The position numbers and the translations under genes are program-made. From Desulfurivibrio dismutans (GTDB lineage: Bacteria > Desulfobacterota > Desulfobulbia > Desulfobulbales > Desulfurivibrionaceae), in contig NZ_JARGDQ010000003.1 in NCBI RefSeq assembly GCF_029210385.1, positions 62,001 through 126,000 on the forward strand: 64,000 nucleotides of DNA, given 5' to 3'. Numbering within the stretch: position 1 is the first letter of the stretch; each line of letters starts with the position of its first letter. The notes beneath the pieces were generated by a model, which did not search any database, had not been told where the DNA came from, and was given only the letters and a program-made list of their open reading frames with translations. This document shows positions 1-12,168 of the stretch, piece by piece.

Positions 1-732
1 GCCGTCCTTAGCGCTTCACCGGCACGGGCCGCCGAACTGCTGGTTTCGGCAGCGGCCTCCCTGAACGACGCCTTCACGGAGCTTGCAACCCTCTTTGAAC
101 AGGAGAACCCAGGGGTAAAGGTGATCGGCAACTTCGCCTCCTCGGGGGCACTTTATCGCCAGCTTGCTCAAGGAGCGCCGGCGGATGTGTTTGCCTCGGC
201 CAATCCCCGCTGGATGGCGGAGGCCATCGGGCGGGGATTGGTACAACGGGAAGAATCACATCAATTTGTTACCAACGATTTGGTTCTGGCGGTACCAGCC
301 GCCGGGCGGGTGACCATCTCCGACTTGGGCGACCTCAAGTCTCCGGCCGTGACCAGGGTGGGTATCGGTACCCCGGAGACGGTGCCGGCCGGGCGTTATG
401 CCAGGGATGCTCTGGAGGCGGCCGGCATCTGGCATGAGTTGACCGGCAAGATGATTTTCGGGGAAAACGTGCGCCAGGTTCTGGATTACCTGCGCCGGGG
501 CGAGGTGGATGCCGGCTTTGTTTACGCCACCGATGCGGTCAAGGGCGGAGAGGCGGTGCAAGTGGTGGAGATCATGCCGTCAGACGAAGAACCGGCTTAT
601 CTCATCGCCCCCCTGGCAGGGGGCCGGCAACCGGAATTAGCCCGCCGCTTTGTTGAGCTGAGCGTCTCGGAGCGGGGCGAAGCAATCCTGGCCCGCCACG
701 GCTTTAAACCGGTCGCCGGGGCGACCGACTGA
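1..732 (+). CDS. modA: Molybdate ABC transporter substrate-binding protein ModA (5' end outside window)
   Basis: The reading frame is open from base 1 and ends at TGA 730-732, giving 243 residues. The visible start is the tail of a signal peptide (SPARAAELLV) followed by the classic ModA opening, AAASLNDAF, and then ASSGALYRQLAQGAPADVFASA, which in the family forms the oxyanion-binding loops. The rest (GTPETVPAGRYARDAL, FVYATDAV) also follows the ModA fold. The protein captures molybdate or tungstate in the periplasm for a ModBC permease, which is not in this window. A ModE-type regulator begins 66 bp downstream. The start codon and part of the signal peptide lie upstream of the window. Confidence 0.93.
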   Translation, partial: AVLSASPARAAELLVSAAASLNDAFTELATLFEQENPGVKVIGNFASSGALYRQLAQGAPADVFASANPRWMAEAIGRGLVQREESHQFVTNDLVLAVPAAGRVTISDLGDLKSPAVTRVGIGTPETVPAGRYARDALEAAGIWHELTGKMIFGENVRQVLDYLRRGEVDAGFVYATDAVKGGEAVQVVEIMPSDEEPAYLIAPLAGGRQPELARRFVELSVSERGEAILARHGFKPVAGATD

Positions 733-798
733 GCGCTTGCGCCCAGGAACGGGCAATCTGCTTGCTTACCCCCCGGCTCCAGAGAGTCTGCCCTGATT

Positions 799-1176
799 AT
801 GAAAAGACGCCACGCTGAAAACAAGCCCAAGGAAATCCGCCCCGGTTACCACTGCCGGGGGAGGGTCTGGATCGAGCACAACGGCGAGACCTTTATCGGT
901 TTCGGCCGGATGGTGCTGCTGGAGAAGATCCGGGAACTGGGCTCCATCAATCAGGCCGCCGCCGCCATGGGCATGTCCTACAAGCACGCCTGGGATCTGG
1001 TTAACGCCATGAACCGCCACGCCGCCGAACCCCTGGTAATTTCCTGCCGGGGCGGCAAGGGCGGCGGTGGTGCCCGTCTCACCGGGGCCGGAGCGGAAGT
1101 CATCAGCCAATTCAAAAAAGTCCACGCCGAACTTAACGCCTTCCTGGCGGCCCAAACAACAAAACTGCCCTGGTAA
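799..1176 (+). CDS. ModE-type winged-helix transcriptional regulator, DNA-binding domain only
   Basis: This 125-residue protein matches the N-terminal DNA-binding half of ModE (LysR-like winged helix). Landmarks are GRMVLLEKIRELGSINQAAAAMGMSYKHAWDLV (helix-turn-helix), followed by GGKGGGGARLTGAG, the wing segment typical of ModE. Full-length ModE has about 260 residues with two molybdate-binding (TOBE/MOP) domains. Those are absent, so molybdate sensing must be indirect or supplied by another protein. Its place directly after modA supports a role in molybdate-responsive control of the transporter or of molybdoenzymes. Short ModE forms of this kind are common in anaerobes. Confidence 0.87.
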   Translation: MKRRHAENKPKEIRPGYHCRGRVWIEHNGETFIGFGRMVLLEKIRELGSINQAAAAMGMSYKHAWDLVNAMNRHAAEPLVISCRGGKGGGGARLTGAGAEVISQFKKVHAELNAFLAAQTTKLPW

Positions 1177-1301
1177 CGGGATTGGAGCTCGGAAAAGTCA
1201 TTTTTTGCTGATCCAGAGTGCACGTCTTCTCGAACAAAACCGTCCAGTGCAGCCGAGGCCTTAAAGCACCCAGCAGGCCGTGCCCCTTAAGCCTGTTCCT
1301 G

Positions 1302-3056
1302 TCATGAAGTCGATTCGCGACGAAGAATGATCCGCTCCAGCTTGTCTATGGTGTACTGCTGCCCCGGGGCCAGTTCCAACCGGTGGCAAACCACCTCGAC
1401 CCCGGTGCCTTGCAGACTGGCAAAGGCCTTAAAATCCTCACTGAGCACGGCCCGGTCTCGGCGGCAGACGACGATAAAGTCATTGCCGTAAACCCTGAAC
1501 AGCAGGTTATCGGCAAAATTACTCCGCAACTCGGCGGCAAATTCTTTGAGCAGCCGGTTGCCTTTCTCCCAGCCTCCATGCCGGTTGTAAGCCGCCAGAC
1601 CCTGCAGGTGGAGATGATGGAGGCACTGATAAGTGAACTCCCCCTGGTTATTGTACAGCATCATCTTCAGGTAATCCTCGTTAAACAGACCAGTTAGGTG
1701 ATCACTGAAGAAATATGACAGCCTTTTCTCCTCCAAATCCTTGACCGGGGTTTGGCTGATACGGCACAACCCCCGATGACCGGCGCAGAACCGGTTGTCT
1801 TCATTGTCTTCGGCCAGCACTTCCGGGACCGCCACCCGATCCAGCACCCGCACCGCCGCCACTACCACCGCAGGATCAAACTGCCCGCCGCTGTGCTTCT
1901 GAAGCAGGGACAGAGCCCCTTCCACGCCCATCCGTGGCTTGTAAATGCGATTGGTGGTCATGGCATCGAAGCTATCGGCCACGCTTAAAATACGGGCCAA
2001 CAGAGGAATCTCCTCTCCCCGCAGGCCGTCGGGATAGCCCCCACCGTCATAATGTTCATGATGACGGAGAATAATCTCGGCCAGATCCCGGTACATCTCG
2101 ACATTGACCAGCATTTCATAGCCGGCCACCACATGCAGCTTGATCAGGTCGCGCTCCAGGTCATCGAGCTTGCCGGGCTTGAGCAGGACCGCGTCCGGAG
2201 TGGCGATCTTACCGATATCATGCAACGAGGCAGCCCGGTAAAGGCGGTAGACCTCTCCCGTATCAAGCCCCATTTCCCGGGCGATCCGGCGGCTATAATA
2301 GGCCACCCGCTCGGTATGGCCGGCGGTATAGGTATCCCGCTGTTCGATCATCCCGACAAAAGTGAAGACAACCTCCTCGTAACTGGCCAGATTGTCCCGA
2401 CGCAATTGTTTTTCCTGCTCCAGCAGCCCAGCGATTTCACGGGTTCGCTCCTCCACCCGCTGCTCCAGCAAATGGTTGGCCGCAGCCAGTTTTTCCTCGG
2501 CCCGGCGACGCCGCAGCACCTCCTGCTCCAAGGGATGAATGGCCAGCCAGCGAAAAATCCACCAAAGGCCAACCCCCAGCGCCCCGGCTATCAATAGAGA
2601 GGCCAGTAGCAGCCGGTTGCGCAGTTGCGTCAGGATTTGTTCCAGTTCCCCATAATCTCTGACCAGTTCAAGGGTCAGCAGGTGCCGGCCAGCCAGCTCA
2701 ATCCGCTTTTCCCGGACCAGGTGATGTGGTGAAACGGCGGGCCGTTCAAAAACGGTGAGGAGATAACCTTGCGGGGTAAAGGCGGCAAAACGGATGACTT
2801 CCGGGTTGTTGGCCGACCAATGCTGAATGAACAACTCCACGTCGGCAAAACGGTAGCGCAACAGGGGTTCGGTCATAAAGGTGGCCGCCTGCTCCAGTTC
2901 AACCGCGGTGCGGCTCTCCAGTTCCGCCATGATACTGCGCCGCTGCTGCTGCATAACCCAGAAATTGATCACCGCCAGGGTCATCAGCAACAATAACAGC
3001 AGAGCAACGATCGCTCGGTTGTAAGAAAAAGGCATAGCCGGTGAAGCGACGGGCAT
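1302..3056 (-). CDS. Membrane-anchored HD-GYP c-di-GMP phosphodiesterase with degenerate C-terminal GGDEF-like domain
   Basis: The protein has 584 residues. A membrane helix (about 14-34), a periplasmic sensor region, a second helix (about 149-170) and a coiled coil (about 175-225) precede an HD-GYP domain. The metal and catalytic signatures are present: HDIGK near residue 279 and HHEHYDGGGYP near 332, with the GYP triad intact, so hydrolysis of c-di-GMP is expected. The last ~140 residues resemble a GGDEF domain (DHLTGLFNEDYL, then RVYGNDFIVV), but YGNDF replaces GGDEF, so cyclase activity is unlikely and a regulatory role is more plausible. It is transcribed away from modE and converges with it. 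Confidence 0.88.
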   Translation of the reverse strand: MPVASPAMPFSYNRAIVALLLLLLMTLAVINFWVMQQQRRSIMAELESRTAVELEQAATFMTEPLLRYRFADVELFIQHWSANNPEVIRFAAFTPQGYLLTVFERPAVSPHHLVREKRIELAGRHLLTLELVRDYGELEQILTQLRNRLLLASLLIAGALGVGLWWIFRWLAIHPLEQEVLRRRRAEEKLAAANHLLEQRVEERTREIAGLLEQEKQLRRDNLASYEEVVFTFVGMIEQRDTYTAGHTERVAYYSRRIAREMGLDTGEVYRLYRAASLHDIGKIATPDAVLLKPGKLDDLERDLIKLHVVAGYEMLVNVEMYRDLAEIILRHHEHYDGGGYPDGLRGEEIPLLARILSVADSFDAMTTNRIYKPRMGVEGALSLLQKHSGGQFDPAVVVAAVRVLDRVAVPEVLAEDNEDNRFCAGHRGLCRISQTPVKDLEEKRLSYFFSDHLTGLFNEDYLKMMLYNNQGEFTYQCLHHLHLQGLAAYNRHGGWEKGNRLLKEFAAELRSNFADNLLFRVYGNDFIVVCRRDRAVLSEDFKAFASLQGTGVEVVCHRLELAPGQQYTIDKLERIILRRESTS

Positions 3057-3277
3057 GGGGAAAACCTTGAAAAAATGCCAGGTTGAGATCGTCCGCCGGA
3101 CAACTTATGCGGCAGGGTACCCGTGGGGCCAATTAACCAACAGTATAAGTTAAGCAGAAAGTCACATATTCCGCAATCTTTCGGAGCAAGAGTGATCGAC
3201 TGATCGCAAAGAACAAATCGCCAGCCTGACCTTTGGGGCTGACCGGCAGTCGGCACCTGGATTAAGCGCTTTTTCTC

Positions 3278-3997
3278 TCAGGTCAACAGACACAGATAAT
3301 TTTTAAGCAGACGTTGAAAATCACCGGCAATGGCAGCGCGATGCTGCCGGCTCCTGGCAAGAACCTCGGCAGGGTCCACCTTCTGGTCGCGGAGCGAGGC
3401 CAGCCACTGGCGGTCTTGCTCCAGCCAGAGGCCGACATCGCGGGGGTCGGCGGCGTGGTTGTCGGACTGCAACCCCAGCAGGTGGGGGCGGCCCGCCACC
3501 GACAGGGCCTCCACCTGGCAATGACCCGAGGTCATCAGCACCTGCACATGGGCGGGCAAAGGCTCCAGCACCGTATAGCCGTGCCACTTGAACAGCGGCA
3601 GCGGGCTTTGCAGGCCGGCAAAGGCCGGATGCGCCCGGCCGTGGCCGGTCAGGTGGCCTTCGGCAAAACCGACACTGCTGCGGAAATTGGGCCCCACTCG
3701 AGCGCCCAGGGCCTCGGCCAGCAACTGATGACCCAGGCAAATCCCCAGGCAGGGCCGGTCGGCGGCCACCGCCCGGCGAATCACCGCCTTTTCTTCCCGC
3801 AGGTAGGGAAACTGCTCTTCCTGGTCGACGTTGGCGCCTCCACCCAAAATCAGCAGGGCGTCAAAGCCCAACGGATCGGGAATGGCCTCCTGCCAGACCC
3901 GGGCAACCTGCAGCCGTATTTTCAATTTACGGGCCGCCGCCAGCAGAATCTGCCCTGGGCCTTCCCAGGGGGCGTGCTGTAAAATCAGAAAGTTCAT
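3278..3997 (-). CDS. Class I glutamine amidotransferase-like protein lacking the HPE catalytic motif
   Basis: I start this 239-residue protein at ATG 3997 (MNFLILQHAPWEGPG) because a GAGGGAACAG ribosome-binding site sits just upstream; the frame stays open a further 36 codons. The nucleophile elbow is clear (CLGICLGHQLLAEALGA), as is FKWHGYTV, typical of stand-alone GATase1 proteins related to GMP synthase. Where the family normally has QFHPE, this protein has GLQSDNHAAD, so the His and Glu of the catalytic triad are not where expected. It may be non-catalytic, or may use His from another position. A strong hairpin terminator separates it from amt upstream. Confidence 0.8.
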   Translation of the reverse strand: MNFLILQHAPWEGPGQILLAAARKLKIRLQVARVWQEAIPDPLGFDALLILGGGANVDQEEQFPYLREEKAVIRRAVAADRPCLGICLGHQLLAEALGARVGPNFRSSVGFAEGHLTGHGRAHPAFAGLQSPLPLFKWHGYTVLEPLPAHVQVLMTSGHCQVEALSVAGRPHLLGLQSDNHAADPRDVGLWLEQDRQWLASLRDQKVDPAEVLARSRQHRAAIAGDFQRLLKNYLCLLT

Positions 3998-4085
3998 TGT
4001 CTGTTCCCTCTTGCTGACGCCCAGCCCGTAACAGCAAAGCTGCCGCCACAAGCCGGACCTTATCGCTGACATTACGACGGCCACA

Positions 4086-4134
4086 AAAAAGGTTCCGGGC
4101 GCCACCTTACGGCAGCGGCACCCGGAACCTTTTT
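4086..4134. terminator. Bidirectional rho-independent terminator between amt and the amidotransferase-like gene
   Basis: The arm AAAAAGGTTCCGGG at 4086-4099 is exactly complementary to CCCGGAACCTTTTT at 4121-4134. With A/T tracts on both sides the hairpin can work on either strand. It lies 41 bp after the amt stop codon and would end the glnK/amt transcript. Confidence 0.85.
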
Positions 4135-4175
4135 ACGAGCTATCCGTCCATGGTTTCACGGTTGAATCGGCAGGA

Positions 4176-5495
<1,320 letters not shown>

Positions 5496-5552
5496 GACAT
5501 GCTCCTTGCAAATATGGTTTTTACTACTTGTTTTTGTTATTACCTGCGGGAC

Positions 5553-6053
<501 letters not shown>

Positions 6054-6237
6054 TTAACGAAATAACCACAACAAACTTCCGTTTGTCAGCCGATCACGAG
6101 CTGTTTCGTTTTTACAATTTTGTGTCTTGCCCGGACAGCAGCGCCATGATTATTACGTTTTTGCAACCCCCCCAATAACCTCTTGTGCTGGACCCAAAAT
6201 CCTTTATGCTGACCCGGCTAACCGACACACCAGCCCG

Positions 6238-6384
6238 GCGGATCTGGCAGCGGTGACAATTGGCGGCAGCATCTGGTTGCCGGTCTTTTTCTTTGCCGCC
6301 GGTATCCTGATGGCCATTACCCCCATCGTGGCCCAGCATTTTGGCGAAACCAACCACCGACAAATTCCCGGCCTGCTGCGACCA
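6238..6384 (+). pseudogene. Remnant of a MATE-family efflux transporter
   Basis: About 49 codons translate to a stretch starting ADLAAVTIGGSIWLPVFFFA and ending with ITPIVAQHFGETN. This closely follows the region after the first helix of NorM/MdtK-type MATE transporters (D-AAV-IG-SIWLP...LTP-VAQ). A complete MATE protein has about 450 residues; neither the preceding first helix nor the following ~350 residues are present in any frame. It is therefore a decayed fragment, not a working gene. Confidence 0.65.
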
Positions 6385-6473
6385 AAGTCATTTTTTAGCG
6401 ATAATGATTTGCACCAGGAGCATAAAACTGGTAAATTCATCCCCCGCTAATTTTTCAGGCTCGTATAATTTAA

Positions 6474-7940
<1,467 letters not shown>

Positions 7941-7964
7941 ACGGGGATCCAACCGCGCCCGTTT

Positions 7965-7995
7965 GAGGCCGGCAGGATGCCGGCCGAGAATGAGC
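7965..7995 (+). repeat. 31-bp palindrome-containing repeat, copy 1 of 2
   Basis: The core GGCCGGCAGGATGCCGGCC folds into an eight-base-pair hairpin with loop GGA and is followed by GAGAATGAGC. A second copy at 21585-21615 matches at 29 of 31 positions. In both places a member of the larger palindrome family, intact here and degraded there, follows within about 50 bp. The two may be parts of one composite element. Confidence 0.7.
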
Positions 7996-8040
7996 CGCTA
8001 CCGGGCTTCACGGCCCCCACCCCGGCGCCACAACCAATGA

Positions 8041-8150
8041 CGTAAGCGATCACGGGGCACCGCATCTTGCGGCGATCGAGCCGGCGCACGTACCGATGTA
8101 CGCATCGCCGTCTCGCTTGCCGCAACCTGCGGCACCCCGTGACCGCTACC
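8041..8150 (+). repeat. Large palindromic element, copy A
   Basis: An imperfect palindrome. The outer arm GTAAGCGATCACGGGG pairs with CCCCGTGACCGCT. Inside are the conserved core halves (CATCTTGCGGCGATCG near 8062 and GCTTGCCGCAACCTGC near 8115) around a small central hairpin (ACGTAC...GTACGC). It runs in the same direction as gdhA, 100 bp after its stop codon. A tail, CCCCGTGATCAGTTACCC, follows at 8158-8175 and is shared with copy C and, reversed, in part with copy I. Confidence 0.88.
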
Positions 8151-8307
8151 TAGTCGCCCCCGTGATCAGTTACCCAATGACGGGTCCCTGCATGCCCGTT
8201 ATTTAACGTTTGCGAGTCATTGCTGAACCCTACAAAATGGTGACAATTGCTGTCCGGTGGATTTGCCGCCGGGCAACCTGCCGCCCGTCCGCTTGGACAT
8301 GTTTTAA

Positions 8308-10995
8308 ATGTCATACAATTACAGTCATCTATCCACCGGCATCCGGGGTCTGGACCGCGTCATCAAAGGGGTGATGCCGGGGGATAATATCGTCTGGCAG
8401 GTCAGGGAGATCGACGACTACCGCTACTTCGTGCAACGGTACGCCAAATTCGCCGATCTCAAGAACCAGCGCCTGGTTTACTTCCGCTTCGCCTCCCACC
8501 CTCCCCTGCTTGACCCCGAAGAGTTCCCCGCCGCCGAAATTTACACCCCCGACCCCGAAGAGGGTTTTGAGCCCTTCATCACCCAGATTCACGAGACCAT
8601 CAAAAGCCACGGCCGGGGCGGCTACTATGTTTTCGACTCGTTAAGCGATCTGGCCGATGCCTGGTACAGCGACCGCATGCTGGGCAACTTCTTCATGCTC
8701 ACCTGCCCTTACCTGCTGGACATGGAGGCCCTGGCCTTTTTCGCCCTGCTGCGGGACCAGCATTCCTACAACGCCCTGAGCCCGGTGCATGAAACGGCCC
8801 AGGTGATTTTCGACATCTACAAGAGCCGGGACAACATTTACGTCCATCCCCTCAAGGCCCAGCAGCGCTATTCTTCCACCATGTACATGCTGCACGCCCT
8901 GCGGGACAACGACTTCGTGCCGGTGACCAACAGCGCCCTGAACTCCGAAATCCTGGCCTTTACCCCTTTTCACAGCACCGACCACGCCTTTGAGGAGCGG
9001 GACCGCTGGAACCGCTACTTCCAGGAGGCGGCCCTGGCGGTACAACAAAGCAACAAAAATGAAATAGACCAAGATGCGGTGCCCCGTGAGCGCTTACACC
9101 TGCGGCGCCTGTTGGAGATGGTGGTAACCCGCAGTGAGCGGATGCAGGAGCTGGCCGCCCGTTACCTGGAGATTGAAGACCTGCTGGAGATCGGCAAGCG
9201 GATGATCGGCACCGGGCTGATCGGCGGCAAGGCCACCGGCATGCTGCTGGCCCGGGCCATTTTGCAGAAAGACGCGCCGGAGTTGCGCGACGTGGTGGAG
9301 GTGCATGACTCCTTTTACGTCGGCTCCGATGTCTTTTACACCTACATGGTGATCAACGGTTGCTGGTGGATCCGCCGCCAGCAGAAGGATACCGAAACCC
9401 TGCTGGGGGTGGCCGAATACGCCCGGCGGGTGATCCTGACCGGCCATTTTCCCGACGATATCGTCAAAAAGCTCTCCGACATGCTGGATTATTTCGGCCA
9501 GTCGCCGATCATCGTCCGTTCCTCCAGTTTGCTCGAAGACAACTACGGCAACGCCTTTTCCGGCAAGTACGAGTCGGTCTTCTGCCCCAATCAGGGGTCC
9601 AGCGAACGGCGGCTGGAGAACCTGATTACCGCCATCAAGCTGGTCTACGCCTCCACCCTGAGCGAGAAGGCCCTGCATTACCGGGAGCAGATGAACATCT
9701 TGGACAAGGACGAGCAGATGTCACTGCTGATCCAGCGGGTCAGCGGCGATCTGCATGGCAATTATTTTTTCCCCGCCGTGGGCGGCGTGGGGTATTCCTA
9801 CAACCCCTATGCCTGGCACCCGGACATCAAGCCGGAATCCGGGGTGATCCGTATTGTTTACGGCATGGGCACCCGGGCGGTGGATCGCTCCGACGACGAC
9901 TACACCCGCATCGCCGCCCTGAGCGCCCCGGACAAACGGCCCGAATCGGGAATTGACGAACTACGCAAATTTTCCCAGAAACGGGTGGACGCCATTGATC
10001 TCACCGCCAACCGCCTGCTGCCGGTGGATTTCGATGAAATTGCCAAGCACAGCCCGCCCCAGGAGCTGCGGCTGGCCGCCTCACAAGACCCGGAAACCGG
10101 GGCGCCGTACGTCAGCTTCAACGGCCTGTTCAAAGATACTCCTTTCGTGGCCCACATGCGCCGGGTGCTCAGCACCCTGGATGCCGCCTACCAGTACCCG
10201 GTGGACATAGAATTCACCCTGAACTTCACCGGTGAAGAGGGCTGTCGCAGCCTGGCCGCCTCCCAGGAGAGCCGCGGCGAAGAGGTGGCGGCCTGCGACC
10301 CGGCGGCCAACTACCGCATCAACCTGGTCCAGTGCCGCCCCTTCGAGGTCCGCAAGAACGAGGAGACCAGCGTCGATTTTGCCGACGCGGCGGACAAGCA
10401 GGTGCTGCTGTCCGCCCGGCAAGGCACGGTGATCGGCCGCAGCCGGGCCTTGAGCCCCCGCCGCCTGGTGCTGGTCTCGCCGGACCATTACGGCGCCCTG
10501 GCGGTGGGCCAGAAACACCTGGTGGCTCGGGCCATCGGCAAGATCATGAAGGTTACCCCGAAAGAGCTGCCGGCGGTGCTCATTGGCCCCGGGCGCTGGG
10601 GCACCACCACCGTCTCCCTGGGCATTCCGGTTACCTTTTCCGAAATCTGCCAGGCCGCCTGTGTTATTGAGGTGGTGGCCATGCACGAGGGCCTGATCCC
10701 CGATGTCTCACTGGGTACCCATTTCTTCAACGACCTGGTGGAGTTCGACATCATGTACCTGGCCTTCTACCCCGGCAAGCAGGGCAGCGAACTTAACCGC
10801 CAGCGGCTGGCCGGTTTCCGCAACCGTTTTCTGGACCTGGTGCCCGAGGCGGAGTACCGCACCCTGGCCGAGATCATCACGGTGGTGGATTTTTCCCCGG
10901 ATGAACTGGTGCTGGCCGCCGATATCGTGCAGCAGAACTACCAGCTCTACCGCGTACCCGCAGCAGGCAAAGAGGATTTCAACAATGTTCCCTGA
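8308..10995 (+). CDS. KaiC-like pseudo-ATPase / PEP-synthase-like ATP-grasp fusion protein
   Basis: An 895-residue protein of uncertain function. The first ~200 residues resemble a KaiC/RecA-type domain (LSTGIRGLDRVIKGVMPGDN, later YYVFDSLSDLADAW as a Walker B-like strand). The Walker A loop is missing: the expected GxxGxGKT is replaced by VREIDDY. From about residue 300 it resembles the N-terminal ATP-grasp of PEP synthase/pyruvate phosphate dikinase: IGGKATGMLLAR (about 306) and IIVRSSSLLEDN (about 400) followed by AFSGKYESVF. No swivelling phosphohistidine domain (TCHAAI-like motif) and no PEP-binding barrel are visible, so it is not a complete PEP synthase. It ends 39 bp before the split glutamate synthase genes, which suggests a link to nitrogen metabolism. 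Confidence 0.75.
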   Translation: MSYNYSHLSTGIRGLDRVIKGVMPGDNIVWQVREIDDYRYFVQRYAKFADLKNQRLVYFRFASHPPLLDPEEFPAAEIYTPDPEEGFEPFITQIHETIKSHGRGGYYVFDSLSDLADAWYSDRMLGNFFMLTCPYLLDMEALAFFALLRDQHSYNALSPVHETAQVIFDIYKSRDNIYVHPLKAQQRYSSTMYMLHALRDNDFVPVTNSALNSEILAFTPFHSTDHAFEERDRWNRYFQEAALAVQQSNKNEIDQDAVPRERLHLRRLLEMVVTRSERMQELAARYLEIEDLLEIGKRMIGTGLIGGKATGMLLARAILQKDAPELRDVVEVHDSFYVGSDVFYTYMVINGCWWIRRQQKDTETLLGVAEYARRVILTGHFPDDIVKKLSDMLDYFGQSPIIVRSSSLLEDNYGNAFSGKYESVFCPNQGSSERRLENLITAIKLVYASTLSEKALHYREQMNILDKDEQMSLLIQRVSGDLHGNYFFPAVGGVGYSYNPYAWHPDIKPESGVIRIVYGMGTRAVDRSDDDYTRIAALSAPDKRPESGIDELRKFSQKRVDAIDLTANRLLPVDFDEIAKHSPPQELRLAASQDPETGAPYVSFNGLFKDTPFVAHMRRVLSTLDAAYQYPVDIEFTLNFTGEEGCRSLAASQESRGEEVAACDPAANYRINLVQCRPFEVRKNEETSVDFADAADKQVLLSARQGTVIGRSRALSPRRLVLVSPDHYGALAVGQKHLVARAIGKIMKVTPKELPAVLIGPGRWGTTTVSLGIPVTFSEICQAACVIEVVAMHEGLIPDVSLGTHFFNDLVEFDIMYLAFYPGKQGSELNRQRLAGFRNRFLDLVPEAEYRTLAEIITVVDFSPDELVLAADIVQQNYQLYRVPAAGKEDFNNVP

Positions 10996-11034
10996 CAGAG
11001 CTTTCCATTTATCTTCTCCGGCAAGGAGTAACCT

Positions 11035-12168
11035 ATGTGCCGCTTAAGCGCCATCGCCGCCGGCGAGTATTTTTCCGTGATGGAGAACATCCTGGCCCTG
11101 GACACCATGAAGGAGGGCCACGACGGCTCCGGCCTCGGCGTCACCCTGCAGAACCTGGGCGGCGAGTTTGAACACCTCAAGGAATATCCCATTTTGTCGG
11201 GCATCTGCACCGACGCCGGTCGCCGCAAGATCGACGACTACATGGAATCCCAGGGGTTCAAGGTCAAGTTCATGTGGGAGCCGCGGATCAAGGAAGGTCC
11301 GGGGATCAACGTTAAAAAGCGGGGCCATTACCTGGCCACCGCCTACCAGTACCCGGACCATTACCTGGATCGCCCCCAGGCGGAGAAAGAGGAACTGCTC
11401 ACCCGCACCCGCCTGGAACTGCGCCGCCAGGGAAGCGACGATGATTCCTTGTATGTCTTTTCCTTCTGGCCCGATGTCATCACTTTAAAGGAGGTGGGCG
11501 ACCCGCTGGAGGTGGGGCTGTTTTTCGGTTTCGACACCCACCCGCTCACCGCCAAGGTAATTTTGGCCCAGGGGCGGCAGAACACCAACTACGCCATCCA
11601 GCTTTACGCCTGCCACCCCTTTTTCTTGCAGGGTTACTGCACCATGACCAACGGCGAGAACACCGCCTTTATCCCCAACCGGGATTACCTCACCGGTCGC
11701 GGAGTGGACGGCTACACCGGCTACAGCTCCGACTCCGAGGTTTTTTGCCATACCCTGCATTACGTGCATCACCAGCTTAAATATCCCCTGCCCTACTACA
11801 AGGATGTGGTCACTCCCTTGAAGGACAGCGAACTCTCGGGGCGAGCCGACGGCCAGGTACTGGGGCTGCTCAAGCGTTCCCTGCGCCAGTTATGCATCGA
11901 CGGCCCCAACTGCATCATCGGTTTTCTCCCCGACGGCACCATATTTTTGACCCAGGATGCCAAGAAACTGCGGCCCGGCATTGTCGGTGGAGTACCCGGC
12001 AAATACGGGCTGATGAGTGAAGAGTGCGGCCTGGAGCAGGTTTTGCCCCAGCGCCGGCGTGAAAACGATATAATTCCCATGCGCGCCGATATGGTGATCA
12101 TCCCCCCCGGAGCGCAGGAGGTTAAGGTATGGAATCAGCTCAACGGCTCGATCACAACTCCGAACTGA
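11035..12168 (+). CDS. Glutamate synthase, glutaminase (class II amidotransferase) subunit
   Basis: A 377-residue protein starting at ATG 11035 after an AAGGAGTAACCT ribosome-binding site. Cys2 (MCRLSAIAAGEYF) becomes the N-terminal nucleophile after Met removal, as in class II amidotransferases. Other family cues are HDGSGLGV and GRGVDGYTGYSSDSEVF. It would release ammonia from glutamine and pass it to the FMN subunit encoded next. Single-chain bacterial GltB carries this domain at its N terminus; here it is a separate gene, as in archaeal-type and many anaerobe GOGATs. Its last 40 bases overlap the next gene, suggesting translational coupling. Confidence 0.88.
   Translation: MCRLSAIAAGEYFSVMENILALDTMKEGHDGSGLGVTLQNLGGEFEHLKEYPILSGICTDAGRRKIDDYMESQGFKVKFMWEPRIKEGPGINVKKRGHYLATAYQYPDHYLDRPQAEKEELLTRTRLELRRQGSDDDSLYVFSFWPDVITLKEVGDPLEVGLFFGFDTHPLTAKVILAQGRQNTNYAIQLYACHPFFLQGYCTMTNGENTAFIPNRDYLTGRGVDGYTGYSSDSEVFCHTLHYVHHQLKYPLPYYKDVVTPLKDSELSGRADGQVLGLLKRSLRQLCIDGPNCIIGFLPDGTIFLTQDAKKLRPGIVGGVPGKYGLMSEECGLEQVLPQRRRENDIIPMRADMVIIPPGAQEVKVWNQLNGSITTPN

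Larger units (their letters stand above)
7941..8307. other. Repeat-rich intergenic region after gdhA
   Basis: The 367 bp hold no gene. From left to right they contain a 31-bp repeat (7965-7995) shared with 21585-21615, then palindromic element copy A (8041-8150) and its tail ending near GTGATCAGTTACCC at 8162-8175. The last ~120 bp before the next start codon are unremarkable. Confidence 0.7.

Noticed and set aside
74-561. Reverse-strand open frames across modA
   Set aside because: They are shadows of the ModA frame: GC-rich third positions keep stops away, and the products are low in complexity with no family resemblance.
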